Assembly (NCBI GenBank): GCA_003134685.1
Contig: PLCA01000003.1
Location: 307,174 to 371,173 of the forward strand
Direction: 5' to 3'
From: Gemmatimonadota bacterium
Lineage (GTDB): Bacteria > Gemmatimonadota > Gemmatimonadetes > Gemmatimonadales > Gemmatimonadaceae
DNA: 64,000 nucleotides
Below the pieces are notes generated by a model, which saw only the letters and a list, made by a program, of their open reading frames with translations, was not told the DNA's origin and did no database searches. Made by a program: the position numbers and the translations under genes. Below are positions 1 to 8,452 of the stretch, one piece after another; the stretch's first letter is position 1, and each line of letters opens with the position of its first letter.

Positions 1-522
1 AAAGAGAGTCACGCCATAGGTATGGAACGCGACGATGCTTACCAGCATGGCCAGAAGCGCGACGGCAGTAGCGCCCAACAGGCCCATGAGTGCGCTTCGA
101 TACCGGTCCGCGGCTGCTTGATGGCCTGCGCTCGCGAGCTCCGCCGAGGGTGGCACGGATGGCAGCGTGGCGAACCATAGCATCAACGCATAATTCAGGA
201 TCGGCACGAAGAACCCTGCACACCAGGCGGGAGAGCGGCCCGCATCCACGGCGCGCCGCATCATCATCGTCACCCCGATCCAGATGAAAGGCAGCGCCCA
301 GAGAACCAGGGCAAAACCGAGCCAGCTCGGAATCGCCGTGACGTTCGCCGACTTTATCGAGAAGAGTGGGATCAGATAGTCCCAGGGCGTCCATACGACG
401 TGCGCGACAAGATAGATCGCGGTCGCATCCACGACGTACTTGAGCAGCATCAAGCTGATTCCCGCCACGAGGTAGACGCGACGGTTGACCCTGCCGTGCA
501 ATCCGAACAGGGTCCGCAGCAC
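1..522 (-). CDS. DUF805-like membrane protein, 3' end outside window
   Basis: A GTG-started frame stays open for 174 codons to the left edge, so the C-terminus is missing. The start overlaps the stop of the upstream lipoprotein gene as TAGTG, which suggests translational coupling. The protein begins with a short basic segment containing GRVNRR, followed by hydrophobic stretches at about residues 16-40, 60-80, 102-117 and 150-170. The GRxNRR start and the later RRAVDAGRSPAW segment resemble the DUF805 family of small inner-membrane proteins, whose function is unknown. Family assignment is by motif only; the membrane nature is clear. Confidence 0.6.
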   Translation of the reverse strand, partial: MLRTLFGLHGRVNRRVYLVAGISLMLLKYVVDATAIYLVAHVVWTPWDYLIPLFSIKSANVTAIPSWLGFALVLWALPFIWIGVTMMMRRAVDAGRSPAWCAGFFVPILNYALMLWFATLPSVPPSAELASAGHQAAADRYRSALMGLLGATAVALLAMLVSIVAFHTYGVTLF

Positions 523-1109
523 TAGCTACAGCCTTCGAGCCACTTTACCTCTGGAAGGCGTCCGCCGCGAAACATCGTCACGCGCTTGCCATCCGTCTCG
601 AAGACGAGCGCCTTTCCGGCGCGGGCGCTGTCGCCCAGCACGGTCATGTAGTGACCGCCCTCGATGTACTTGTGCGGCTCGACCTTCACTTCGTCCCCGT
701 AGATGCTCTTTATGCGGTCTTCGGTGTCGCCGACCTTCGCGCCATCCTCGGTGGTGACAGATCCGGTATCGACGTCGATGCGCGCGATCTTGCCCTTCAC
801 CACCATCACGCTCACTCCCTCGGGTATGCCCGCGCCCACCGCCGGGAATACGAAGTCGCACTGTGGATTCATGGTCGGGTTCTCGTTGAGAAGCCCCATG
901 TTGACCGCGTCGTCCAGGTTCATGCCGATCAGGATCTGTCCGAGTCCCTCTTCGCTGAGCGCGAGATCGCTGACGCTGTCGCGCGCGGCTCCGTTCGGTC
1001 CGCTTCGGCCCTTCACCGCCTTGTCGTCATTTCTGCTGCACGCAGACGCAAGCAAAGCGAGAACCGTGATGACCGCGATTGAGCCCAGTATCCGCCGCTG
1101 TCTGTTCAT
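522..1109 (-). CDS. Predicted lipoprotein of unknown function
   Basis: This 195-residue protein starts at an ATG preceded by a good Shine-Dalgarno (GGAGG about 7 bases upstream). An N-terminal basic and hydrophobic signal ends in a lipobox (LLASAC, Cys at about residue 24), so it should be lipidated and held in the envelope. The mature part has no motif I recognise. It includes a stretch around DVDTGSVTTEDGAKVGD and a segment reading RIKSIYGDEVKVEPHKY, a pattern seen in small periplasmic proteins of unknown role. The frame extends upstream to 1226, but the extra residues are basic and lack a signal sequence, so the inner ATG is preferred. Its stop overlaps the GTG of the next gene. Confidence 0.7.
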   Translation of the reverse strand: MNRQRRILGSIAVITVLALLASACSRNDDKAVKGRSGPNGAARDSVSDLALSEEGLGQILIGMNLDDAVNMGLLNENPTMNPQCDFVFPAVGAGIPEGVSVMVVKGKIARIDVDTGSVTTEDGAKVGDTEDRIKSIYGDEVKVEPHKYIEGGHYMTVLGDSARAGKALVFETDGKRVTMFRGGRLPEVKWLEGCS

Positions 1110-1152
1110 TATCGTCCTCCGCCGCCGGCCGCGTGGCCGAAGCGCCGAATAA

Positions 1153-1695
1153 TTAAGTACCCACCTGATGGAATTTCTCCTGATAGCGCTCGATCGATTC
1201 GTTGATGACCTTCGCGGCCACTTCACTCTTCTCCCAACCGACTATCTCCACGCGCTTCCCCTCGAGGTCCTTGTAGATATGGAAGAAATGCTCCACTTCC
1301 TTCAAATAGTGCTGAGAAAGATCGGCAATATCGAAATACTCGTGGTAGTACGGATCGTGGCACGGCACCGCGAGAATCTTGTCGTCGGGCTCACCGCGGT
1401 CCCGCATCCTGAGCACGCCCAGCGGGCGGCAGTCGATCTGGCACCCGGGAAAAGTGGGCTCGTTGATGCGGACGAGGATGTCCAGCGGGTCGCCATCCTC
1501 GTGCAACGTGCGGGGAATGAGTCCGTAGTCGCCAGGATAGTGAACCGCGGAATAAAGAACCCGGTCCAGACGAATCATTCCCGTCGCTTTGTCCAGCTCG
1601 TACTTGTTCCTGCTGCCGCGCGGAATTTCGATCACCGCCGTCACGTTGTCGGGTGGATGCAACCCGGCCGGCAGATCGTGCCATGGGTTGATCAC
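1153..1695 (-). CDS. ppa: Inorganic pyrophosphatase (family I)
   Basis: Soluble class I pyrophosphatase of 180 residues, the normal bacterial length. It hydrolyses pyrophosphate to two phosphates with Mg2+, pulling biosynthetic reactions forward. The signature is present: IEIPRGSRNKYELDK near the N-terminus, HYPGDYGLIPRT, and the metal-binding DGDPLDILV. The start is GTG, and its first four bases (GTGA) contain the stop of the upstream aldo/keto reductase gene, so the two are likely co-translated. No signal peptide is seen; it is a cytoplasmic enzyme. Confidence 0.96.
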   Translation of the reverse strand: MINPWHDLPAGLHPPDNVTAVIEIPRGSRNKYELDKATGMIRLDRVLYSAVHYPGDYGLIPRTLHEDGDPLDILVRINEPTFPGCQIDCRPLGVLRMRDRGEPDDKILAVPCHDPYYHEYFDIADLSQHYLKEVEHFFHIYKDLEGKRVEIVGWEKSEVAAKVINESIERYQEKFHQVGT

Positions 1696-2726
1696 GTGGT
1701 CACACGCTCCATGGTGCCCTTGTACTTCATCGGGTCTTCGTCAACGCCAAAATTGTGATCGGCCAGCTCGGCCACGCGCTCCATCTGGGCGGTCGAGAGG
1801 TCCGGCTTGTCCGACGCCGCGGCGAATTCCCGCAGCTGCTCCAGGTCGTAGATGTTGGGCAGCGTTGTAACCACTCGCGGCTCGGCGAGCAGCCATTTGA
1901 GCGCCGCCTGCCCCAGGGCCATCTCGGTTGTCAGAAAATCGAGCGTGCGAATCTTCTTCAGGCCATTGGTGAGCCAGGAGCGCGGACGGTGCCGCCGGTG
2001 GTCGTTGGCCGGGAACACGGTGTCTTCGGCGTATTTCCCCTCGAGCATTCCGGACGCGTGCGTGACGCGGATGTTGAAGCAGCAGTTGGGGGCGAATTCC
2101 CTGGCCGCTTCTATCATCGCGGTTCCGGGATGCTGCTCGAGCACGTTCCAGATCATTTGAATCGTCCCGATGTCGCTCTCCCGCTCGCACAGCTCCACCG
2201 CCTCGTACAGCCACCCTATCGCGGGGCCGAAGGCAGCACCCCAGACGCCGATCAGCCCTTCGTCCTTCATCTCGCGAAGCGCCCGCCAGATCGCAGGGTC
2301 GCGTACGTGCTCGATCTTGATGTTGTGAAGCTGGAGCACATCGACGTGGTCCGTCTCGAGTCGCTCGAGACACTTGTCGAGCGCGAAGCGCATGTAGTCG
2401 CGATCGAACTTTTGCGGCAGCTCGCTCTGTCCGCGGCGTGCCGACTGGGCGGCGGGATCATAGATGTCGTATCCGATCTTCGTCGAGTACAGCACGTCGC
2501 CCCGCTTTCCGCGGAACGCACGCGCCAACTGCTTCTCGCCGCGACCATTGCCGTAGGTGTCGGCGGTGTCGAAGAAGTTGATGCCGAAATCCGAGTGGGC
2601 CGCGCGCAGCATCTCGACCGCTTCGTCGTCGGTCTTCTCGCCCCACCAGCCGGTGGAGAGGGTCCAGGTGCCGAAGCCGACCTCGCTCGCCTTGAGGTCG
2701 GTCCCGGGGAACATCCTATAGCGCAT
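1692..2726 (-). CDS. Aldo/keto reductase
   Basis: A 344-residue NAD(P)H-dependent aldo/keto reductase with a TIM-barrel fold. Catalytic tetrad residues can be placed: Asp and Tyr in FFDTADTYG, Lys in STKIG and His in LQLHN. The first strand reads EVGFGTW, typical of the YajO/IolS-like branch, and the C-terminal LPNIYDLEQLREF resembles the cofactor-binding segment. Substrate cannot be told from sequence. It overlaps ppa by four bases and is probably first in that two-gene unit. Confidence 0.9.
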   Translation of the reverse strand: MRYRMFPGTDLKASEVGFGTWTLSTGWWGEKTDDEAVEMLRAAHSDFGINFFDTADTYGNGRGEKQLARAFRGKRGDVLYSTKIGYDIYDPAAQSARRGQSELPQKFDRDYMRFALDKCLERLETDHVDVLQLHNIKIEHVRDPAIWRALREMKDEGLIGVWGAAFGPAIGWLYEAVELCERESDIGTIQMIWNVLEQHPGTAMIEAAREFAPNCCFNIRVTHASGMLEGKYAEDTVFPANDHRRHRPRSWLTNGLKKIRTLDFLTTEMALGQAALKWLLAEPRVVTTLPNIYDLEQLREFAAASDKPDLSTAQMERVAELADHNFGVDEDPMKYKGTMERVTT

Positions 2727-2841
2727 TTTCAGGTAATTCGTGGGGAAGCGTACAACTTAACCGCGCGGGGACGAGCGCGCCCGCCGCTCCGGGCTGGGGA
2801 CTCCCTTCGCAGGCAAACAGCCAACTGCGTTCGCCAAACGA

Positions 2842-3903
2842 TTATTTCAGTTTGCCAATCCAGTCGACAATCGCGGGCGTCAGCTCGGGAACGACGGGAA
2901 TCGTCGGATCAACGTAAAGCTTCATCTGCACCATGCGGTCATCGGTGTTGGCCGCTCTGAAAACGTGGTTGGCGGCTGGAATCAGCACCAGTTTCGCTGC
3001 TGGCTGCGCCGCTTTGAGAGCGCGCGCGTCTGCCTCGCTGATTTGAATATCTCGTCCGCCCTGGACGATCAGCACCGGAACTTTGACTCTCGCGATCTCG
3101 GCGGCCGGATCGTACTTCACCCAGCTCTGCATGAATTTGCGATTCGTCGGCTGCAGCAACGACCTGAGGCCAGGGTGAACATCTCCCGGATCCTCGCCGC
3201 GCAGGTACCGGGCTGCTGCCGAGTCCCATTTTACGATTTCGGCGGGCGGAAGCTGCTTGGAGATTTGCTCCCGCAGTACCGGCATGATCGGCCTGCCCGC
3301 CCCCGCCATCATCACGATTCCAGCCGCGGGCGCGCCGCGATTCACCGCTTGAAGAACCAGCTCCGCGCCCTCGCTGTGTCCGATCAGAATGACTTTCGAG
3401 AACCTCCGGTCGGCGACAAGGTTTCTCGCGCCCGCGATTGCATCGGCGATGAAATCGTCGATCGAGGTAGAGGGCAGATCCACTTTCTGGAGATTGTCGC
3501 CGATCACTCGCTTGTCGTAGCGCACGGACGCGATGCCGGCGTTGGCCAGCTGCCAGGCGAGGATGGCGTAGAGATTCGAGTTATTCTGCGCCCTCAACGC
3601 GCCGGCGGAATTGCCATTCCGGTCCGTGGGTCCGGAGCCGGCCACGATCAACGCGACCGGGATCTTGCGGCTTTTCTTGACGGGGAGCGTAAGCGTGCCG
3701 GGCAGTGTCAGCGTCCCGCTTTGAATCGTGAACGGCGTCTCGATCACTGTTTTTGGCGGAACGGTGTCGATCGCTGCCGCCGTCGCGGCTTGAGGTCGAC
3801 CGCCGACTGCGCCCGCTGTCTGACCCCAGGCCGGGCCCACCGGGATCGAGCCGAGCGAAAGCACGGCAAATGACGAGAGCAAAAAGAAGCGGAGGGATTT
3901 CAT
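2842..3903 (-). CDS. Secreted alpha/beta hydrolase (S9/S33-like)
   Basis: The chosen ATG has AAAGG upstream and gives a 353-residue protein with a Sec signal peptide (basic start, hydrophobic core, cleavage near AWGQ). The mature protein has the alpha/beta-hydrolase layout: an oxyanion-hole region VAGSGPTDRNGNS, the nucleophile elbow GHSEGAE, an acidic residue in VQGGRDIQ and a late His in NHVFRA. The GPTDRNG segment is common in periplasmic dienelactone-hydrolase or serine-aminopeptidase-like esterases. The exact substrate is unknown. The frame extends to 3954, but that would mask the signal peptide. Confidence 0.85.
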   Translation of the reverse strand: MKSLRFFLLSSFAVLSLGSIPVGPAWGQTAGAVGGRPQAATAAAIDTVPPKTVIETPFTIQSGTLTLPGTLTLPVKKSRKIPVALIVAGSGPTDRNGNSAGALRAQNNSNLYAILAWQLANAGIASVRYDKRVIGDNLQKVDLPSTSIDDFIADAIAGARNLVADRRFSKVILIGHSEGAELVLQAVNRGAPAAGIVMMAGAGRPIMPVLREQISKQLPPAEIVKWDSAAARYLRGEDPGDVHPGLRSLLQPTNRKFMQSWVKYDPAAEIARVKVPVLIVQGGRDIQISEADARALKAAQPAAKLVLIPAANHVFRAANTDDRMVQMKLYVDPTIPVVPELTPAIVDWIGKLK

Positions 3904-3960
3904 GGACCTTTGAGAATGAGTTCGATTGTCGCGCGCACAAGCTCTACCTGACAAACTGCC

Positions 3961-4614
3961 TTAGCTGGCGGGGCTTGCCGTGGACTGCTCCCGTTTCCAT
4001 TCGACATAGGAGTAGACGAACACTGACGACGTGGCGATAAGCACGACTGCAATGAGGACTACGTGGACCCACTGTGCCCACAGCAACGCCGTTATGGTGA
4101 TGAGGAGCCCGCCTGCAACGAACACTCGTCCGCCAAAGCGGTGCGTTTTCTCCCAGACGCGGTCGCTCGAGAGCGTCCACGGAGTCCTGATCCCCACAAA
4201 CCAATTCGGCCGCGCGCGCGGAAGCAGATTCCCGATCACGATCAGGAGAATTCCAACCCCGAACGGAACGACACGCTGCATCGGAGCGGGATGACCCAGC
4301 GCCGCTCGAAGGAGAAGAATGTGCATTCCGAGCAGGAACAGCATCAGTGAGCCGATGATGGCCTCGAACGCGCCGCCGAACTTGGCGTAGTTCGCTCCCC
4401 GTGGATCGATCGCGGGCAGGATCCGCACGAGCGCCCACATTCCAAGGAGGATCACGGGGGTTAGCCACGCACCAAAGGCACGGCTGCTCCAGGAATCCGG
4501 CTGTGCGTCCATTCCGTTCCAGTGCGTTGGGACCATCTCGGGAAGCCTTGGATAGACGATCGCCGAAGCGACGAACGCGGCGACGACGATGAGCAATGGA
4601 ATCCATTTACGCAT
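3961..4614 (-). CDS. SdpI/DUF1648-family integral membrane protein
   Basis: A 217-residue polytopic membrane protein with about six hydrophobic segments. The N-terminus (YPRLPEMVPTHWNGMDAQPD) matches the DUF1648 motif 'P..vptHwn..G.pd', and a later NWFVGIRTPWTLSSDRVWEKTHR is the hallmark of SdpI family proteins. In Bacillus, SdpI is the immunity protein against the SdpC toxin and also signals to the SdpR repressor. Here it follows an ArsR-type repressor gene with an 8-base overlap, the same sdpR-sdpI order, but no SdpC-like toxin gene is visible. A stress-sensing or immunity role is inferred. Confidence 0.87.
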   Translation of the reverse strand: MRKWIPLLIVVAAFVASAIVYPRLPEMVPTHWNGMDAQPDSWSSRAFGAWLTPVILLGMWALVRILPAIDPRGANYAKFGGAFEAIIGSLMLFLLGMHILLLRAALGHPAPMQRVVPFGVGILLIVIGNLLPRARPNWFVGIRTPWTLSSDRVWEKTHRFGGRVFVAGGLLITITALLWAQWVHVVLIAVVLIATSSVFVYSYVEWKREQSTASPAS

Positions 4615-4879
4615 TCGATCTCCCCGGGCGAAGCCACTTGATGAGATTCTCGACCACTTCCTGAAACACAGTCGTGTTCAGCTCGTACACGATGTGTTGT
4701 CCGTTCCGCTCGGCCAGGATCAGCTCCGCGTCCTTGAGTACGCTCAGGTGACGCGAGATGGTCGCCCAGCTGGTGCTGAACTTTTCGGCGATCTCCCCGG
4801 ATGTGCGCGGTCCTGAGCGAAGCAGCTCGAGGATTTCCCGCCGGGTGGGATCAGATAGTGCGCGAAAAACGTCGCTCAT
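4607..4879 (-). CDS. ArsR-family repressor (SdpR-like)
   Basis: A 90-residue winged-helix regulator that starts MSDVFRALSDPTRREIL, the classic ArsR N-terminus. The recognition helix is TSWATISRHLSVLKDA and the wing is LILAERNGQHIVYEL. No metal-binding Cys pairs are present, consistent with the SdpR subgroup rather than metal sensors. It is first in a two-gene operon with the SdpI-like gene (8-base overlap). A perfect inverted repeat 12 bases upstream of the ATG is the likely self-operator, so autorepression is expected. Confidence 0.9.
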   Translation of the reverse strand: MSDVFRALSDPTRREILELLRSGPRTSGEIAEKFSTSWATISRHLSVLKDAELILAERNGQHIVYELNTTVFQEVVENLIKWLRPGRSNA

Positions 4880-4890
4880 GGTTAGTTAGT

Positions 4891-4912
4891 TAATTAGCCA
4901 AGCGTCTAATTA
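4891..4912. promoter_or_regulatory. Probable operator of the ArsR/SdpR-like repressor
   Basis: A perfect 7-bp inverted repeat, TAATTAG and CTAATTA, is separated by 8 bases and sits 12 bases upstream of the repressor ATG. ArsR dimers commonly bind AT-rich imperfect palindromes of this size, and the AT-rich sequence stands out in a GC-rich genome. Binding is inferred. Confidence 0.65.
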
Positions 4913-4948
4913 TACCAGGCCGTCGATTCCGTCAAGTATCATCCCGAG

Positions 4949-5920
4949 TCACAGCTTGCTGGCGGCTTCGGTCGCGAAGTAGGACACGATGAAATCCGCG
5001 CCAGCGCGGCGGATGCCGAGCAGCGATTCCATCATCACCCGCTCCTTTTCTATCCACCCGCGCTCGGCCGCGGCGCAGATCATCGCGTATTCGCCGCTCA
5101 CCTGGTAGGCGGCGACCGGATAGCCCGTCTCGGCCTTCACCCTCGAGACGATGTCGAGGTACGGACCGGCCGGCTTCACCATTACCGCGTCGGCGCCTTC
5201 CTGGATGTCGGCGAGGACCTCGCGCATGGCTTCCTGCGCGTTGCCGGGATCCATCTGGTAGCCGCGGCGGTCTCCGGTCTGAGGCGCGGACTCGGCGGCT
5301 TCGCGAAATGGACCGTAATACGCCGACGCGTACTTCGCCGCATAGCTGAGGATGGAGGTGTCGATAAACCCCGCAGCGTCGAGCGACGCACGAATAGCCC
5401 GGACGCGGCCATCCATCATGTCGCTGGGCGCAACGATGTCCGCTCCGGCGCGCGCGTGCGAGAGCGCGGCGCGCGACAGCAGCTCGAGCGTCGCGTCGTT
5501 GTCGACCTCGCCGTCCTTCAGAACTCCGCAGTGGCCATGGTCCGTGTACTCGCACATGCAGACGTCCGTGATGACGACCAGCTCGGGAATCTCCTTCTTG
5601 AGCGCGCGAACTCCCATCTGCACCGCGCCCTTCTCATCCCATGCTGTCGAGCCAGTCGCGTCTTTCGTCTCGGGCACGCCGAAGAGGATGATGCCGCCGA
5701 CCTTCGCCTTCGCCGCCGCTTCCGCGTCGCGAAGCATCTCGTCGACCGAGGTCTGGTTTACGCCGGGCATTGATCCAACCGGGCGGCGAATTTTTTTCCC
5801 ATCGCGCACGAAGACAGGGAGGACCAGCTGCGACGGCGCGAGGTGCGTCTCGCGGACGAGGTTTCGAAGGGCGGCGGTCCGGCGCAGGCGACGCGGACGA
5901 TACTGCGGAAAGCTGGACAC
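4949..5920 (-). CDS. hemB: Porphobilinogen synthase (delta-aminolevulinate dehydratase)
   Basis: A 323-residue enzyme that condenses two 5-aminolevulinate molecules to porphobilinogen. The zinc-type metal site is visible as [14 protein letters not shown] with three Cys. The two active-site lysines are in [13 protein letters not shown] and in [10 protein letters not shown]. The start is GTG, two bases after the TAA of hemC, so it is the last gene of the minus-strand hem/ccm cluster. The N-terminus ([18 protein letters not shown]) is typical. Cytoplasmic. Confidence 0.97.
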   Translation of the reverse strand: MSSFPQYRPRRLRRTAALRNLVRETHLAPSQLVLPVFVRDGKKIRRPVGSMPGVNQTSVDEMLRDAEAAAKAKVGGIILFGVPETKDATGSTAWDEKGAVQMGVRALKKEIPELVVITDVCMCEYTDHGHCGVLKDGEVDNDATLELLSRAALSHARAGADIVAPSDMMDGRVRAIRASLDAAGFIDTSILSYAAKYASAYYGPFREAAESAPQTGDRRGYQMDPGNAQEAMREVLADIQEGADAVMVKPAGPYLDIVSRVKAETGYPVAAYQVSGEYAMICAAAERGWIEKERVMMESLLGIRRAGADFIVSYFATEAASKL

Positions 5921-5922
5921 GC

Positions 5923-6900
5923 TTACTCTGGTTGCGGGGCGGGAAGTTTGGATAGTTGACGAAGCTCGACGAGGAGGCTGCTACCCCCGCGAGACCGGAT
6001 TTCGGCGGCGAGCGCCTCGCCGGTTGACTCGGGAGAGCGCAGGTCGAGCACACGGGAACCACGCACAATGTGCCTGCCGCTCAGGTCCGAGAGCATACCA
6101 TATAGTGTAGGTACGCCGCCAGCGTCGCTCACGAGGGCGCCGATCGGGACCTGGCACCCACCGTCGAGGGCCGCCAGGAAAGCGCGCTCGGCCCGCGTCG
6201 CCGTAGACGTCGGCTCGTGATTGAGCGGACGCAAAAGGTCTCCCATCCGGGCGTCCTCGAGCCGCGTCTGAATTGCGATTGCGCCCTGCCCAGCGGCGGG
6301 TAGCCAATCGGGCGGCTCGAGAAACGCGGTGATGCGTCGCTGTACCTCGAGCCGAATCAATCCGGCGGCGGCGAGAATTGCGGCGTGAACCGTACCGCTC
6401 TCGACCTTGCCCAGTCTGGTTGGAACGTTGCCGCGCAGCTCCGCGACCTCCAGATCGGGCCGGCGCGCCAGCAGCTGAGAGCGGCGGCGCAGGCTGGATG
6501 TCCCCACGCGAGAGCCGGCCGGCAGATCGTCCAGATTCTCGGCGCCCGTTTGCCGATTGACGACGAGCACGTCGCGCGGATCTTCCCGCTCGAGCTGCGC
6601 GATGATCTCGAGATCATCAACGGAATCCGTCGGCAGATCTTTCAGGGAATGCACCGCGCAATCGATCTTGTTCTTCGCCAGCGCGACTTCGAGCTCGCGG
6701 GTAAAAAGACCCTTCGCGCCGATCTCGCTGAGCGGTTGGTCGAGTTTCTTGTCGCCGGTGGTCTTGAACGTGATGATCTCCGACGCGATCCCACGCTCGA
6801 GCAGCGCGCTCTCGACGAGCCGCGCCTGCCGCATCGCAAGCTCGGAAGCCCTCGTGCCGATTCTCACGACGGCGGGATCTATCTCCCGCCTAGAAGGCAC
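5923..6900 (-). CDS. hemC: Hydroxymethylbilane synthase (porphobilinogen deaminase)
   Basis: A 325-residue enzyme that polymerises four porphobilinogens into hydroxymethylbilane. The start region [14 protein letters not shown], the substrate-binding VHSLKDLPT and [12 protein letters not shown], and the dipyrromethane-cofactor Cys in [10 protein letters not shown] are all present. The GTG start lies inside the end of the upstream cobA-hemD gene (11-base overlap) and the stop is two bases from the hemB start, so the three are translated as a unit. Confidence 0.97.
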   Translation of the reverse strand: MPSRREIDPAVVRIGTRASELAMRQARLVESALLERGIASEIITFKTTGDKKLDQPLSEIGAKGLFTRELEVALAKNKIDCAVHSLKDLPTDSVDDLEIIAQLEREDPRDVLVVNRQTGAENLDDLPAGSRVGTSSLRRRSQLLARRPDLEVAELRGNVPTRLGKVESGTVHAAILAAAGLIRLEVQRRITAFLEPPDWLPAAGQGAIAIQTRLEDARMGDLLRPLNHEPTSTATRAERAFLAALDGGCQVPIGALVSDAGGVPTLYGMLSDLSGRHIVRGSRVLDLRSPESTGEALAAEIRSRGGSSLLVELRQLSKLPAPQPE

Positions 6901-8452
6901 TGGAGACCGATGATGCGAGACCGTCGAGCGTTGATTCCTTTGCTTCCACTTTCACCTCGATTCCTGCTTCGCGCAGCGCTTCGGATGTCCGCCCCCCTAT
7001 GGACGCCGCGGGAACGCGCATCGCCAGCTCTTCTCCGACGGCGTCAACATATCCCCTCACGGCAGAGGCCGAAGTGAAGGTGACGAGATCCACCTTTCCG
7101 GCTTCGATGGCTCGCGCAAGTTTTTCCGCGCCCTCGCCGTCCACGATCGAACGATACGCCTCAATCACCGTCACCTCGGCATTCATTTCCCGCAGGCCCT
7201 TCGGTAACACATCACGCGCGCCTTCGGCCGTTACATAGAGCACCTTGTTCCCAGCGACATCATCGCGCGCGCGCATCGTATCCAGCAATCCCTCGGCGAC
7301 GAAGCGATTCGGAATCACGTCCACAGTTATGCCGTGCTCGAGCAGAGCGCCCGCCGTCGCTGGACCGACCGCGGCAACCTTGAGCCCGGCGAGCGCGCGC
7401 GCATCCCTGCCCCCGCCGAGGAGCTGTTCCCAGAAAATCGAGATTGCATTCTGGCTGGTGAAGATGAGCCAGTCGTAGAGCGACAGGCGGCTGATCGCCG
7501 CGCGCAGGGGCTCGAGCTCCAGGCGCACGATCTGTGTCGCCGGCATCTCGATCACGTCGGCGCCGAGCTCACCGAGCTTTTCGCTCAGTGCCGGCGCCTG
7601 CTGCGTTGCGCGCGTGACGACGATCCGCTTTCCGAACAGCGGCCGCCGCTCGAACCAGTTCAGCTCTTCGCGCAGCACGACTGACCACCCGATCACGGTG
7701 ATCACCGGCGCGGTGATGTCTTGCTCCGCTGCTCTTGCCGCGAGGGTCTCGAGCGTGGCCACGACAGTGCGTTGTTTGGGATGCGTTCCCCACTGAATTG
7801 CGGCTGCGGGGATGTCGGATGGCATTCCACCCTTGATCAGCGTATCGGCGATGCTGGCGAGAGTCTTCACTCCCATGTACAAAACGAGCGTCCCGCCCGC
7901 TTTCGCGAGAGCTGTCCAGTTGGTCTGAGTGCTCGGCTTAGTGGGATCTTCGCTTCCCGTCACGAACGTCACCGATGTCGCCAGAGTGCGGTGCGTCACC
8001 GGAATTCCGGCGTAGGCAGGCGCGGCGATGCCAGCCGTTATTCCCGGAACCACCTCGAACGGAACCGAGGCGTCGTTCATAGCTTGCGCTTCCTCGCTGC
8101 CGCGGCCGAACACGAACGGGTCTCCGCCCTTGAGGCGCACGACGCGCTTTCCCTCGCGCGCGAGCTTCACGAGGAGCTCGTTGATCTCCTCCTGGGTTAC
8201 CGAGTCCTTCGCCCCGCCACGCTTGCCGACGTAATAGAGCTCAGGCCTTCCAGTGGTTTTCGCGCCCGGAGGGAGCAACGCGGAATTGGCGAGCGCGTCG
8301 TACACAACGGCATCAGCCGAGTCGATGAGCTGCTTCCCTCTTACGGTGATGAGACCAGGATCACCGGGACCGGCACCCACGAGAAAAACCTTCCCTGCCG
8401 TCACCCCTTCTCCGTTCTCGCCCTTGGTCACAAGCCTACGCGCTTTGCCCAC
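6890..8452 (-). CDS. cobA-hemD: Fused uroporphyrinogen-III C-methyltransferase / uroporphyrinogen-III synthase
   Basis: A 520-residue two-domain protein. Residues about 18-265 are a SUMT/CobA methyltransferase (VGAGPGDPGLIT, RLKGGDPFVFGRG, VVPGITAG, GIPVTHR), which converts uroporphyrinogen III to precorrin-2. Residues about 270-520 are HemD (GKRIVVTRATQQ, LIFTSQNA, AAVGPATA, VTFTSASAVRGY), which cyclises hydroxymethylbilane to uroporphyrinogen III. The CysG-type dehydrogenase/ferrochelatase domain is absent. Such fusions occur in several phyla. The GTG at 8452 overlaps ahbAB; a second GTG at 8404, with GGAGA upstream, begins directly at the methyltransferase core and may be the true start. 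Confidence 0.95.
   Translation of the reverse strand: MGKARRLVTKGENGEGVTAGKVFLVGAGPGDPGLITVRGKQLIDSADAVVYDALANSALLPPGAKTTGRPELYYVGKRGGAKDSVTQEEINELLVKLAREGKRVVRLKGGDPFVFGRGSEEAQAMNDASVPFEVVPGITAGIAAPAYAGIPVTHRTLATSVTFVTGSEDPTKPSTQTNWTALAKAGGTLVLYMGVKTLASIADTLIKGGMPSDIPAAAIQWGTHPKQRTVVATLETLAARAAEQDITAPVITVIGWSVVLREELNWFERRPLFGKRIVVTRATQQAPALSEKLGELGADVIEMPATQIVRLELEPLRAAISRLSLYDWLIFTSQNAISIFWEQLLGGGRDARALAGLKVAAVGPATAGALLEHGITVDVIPNRFVAEGLLDTMRARDDVAGNKVLYVTAEGARDVLPKGLREMNAEVTVIEAYRSIVDGEGAEKLARAIEAGKVDLVTFTSASAVRGYVDAVGEELAMRVPAASIGGRTSEALREAGIEVKVEAKESTLDGLASSVSSAF

Noticed and set aside
1755-2960. Plus-strand frame of 401 codons opposite the aldo/keto reductase gene
   Set aside because: It covers the aldo/keto reductase gene in antisense and runs into the hydrolase gene; no motifs, and the reductase has intact catalytic residues.
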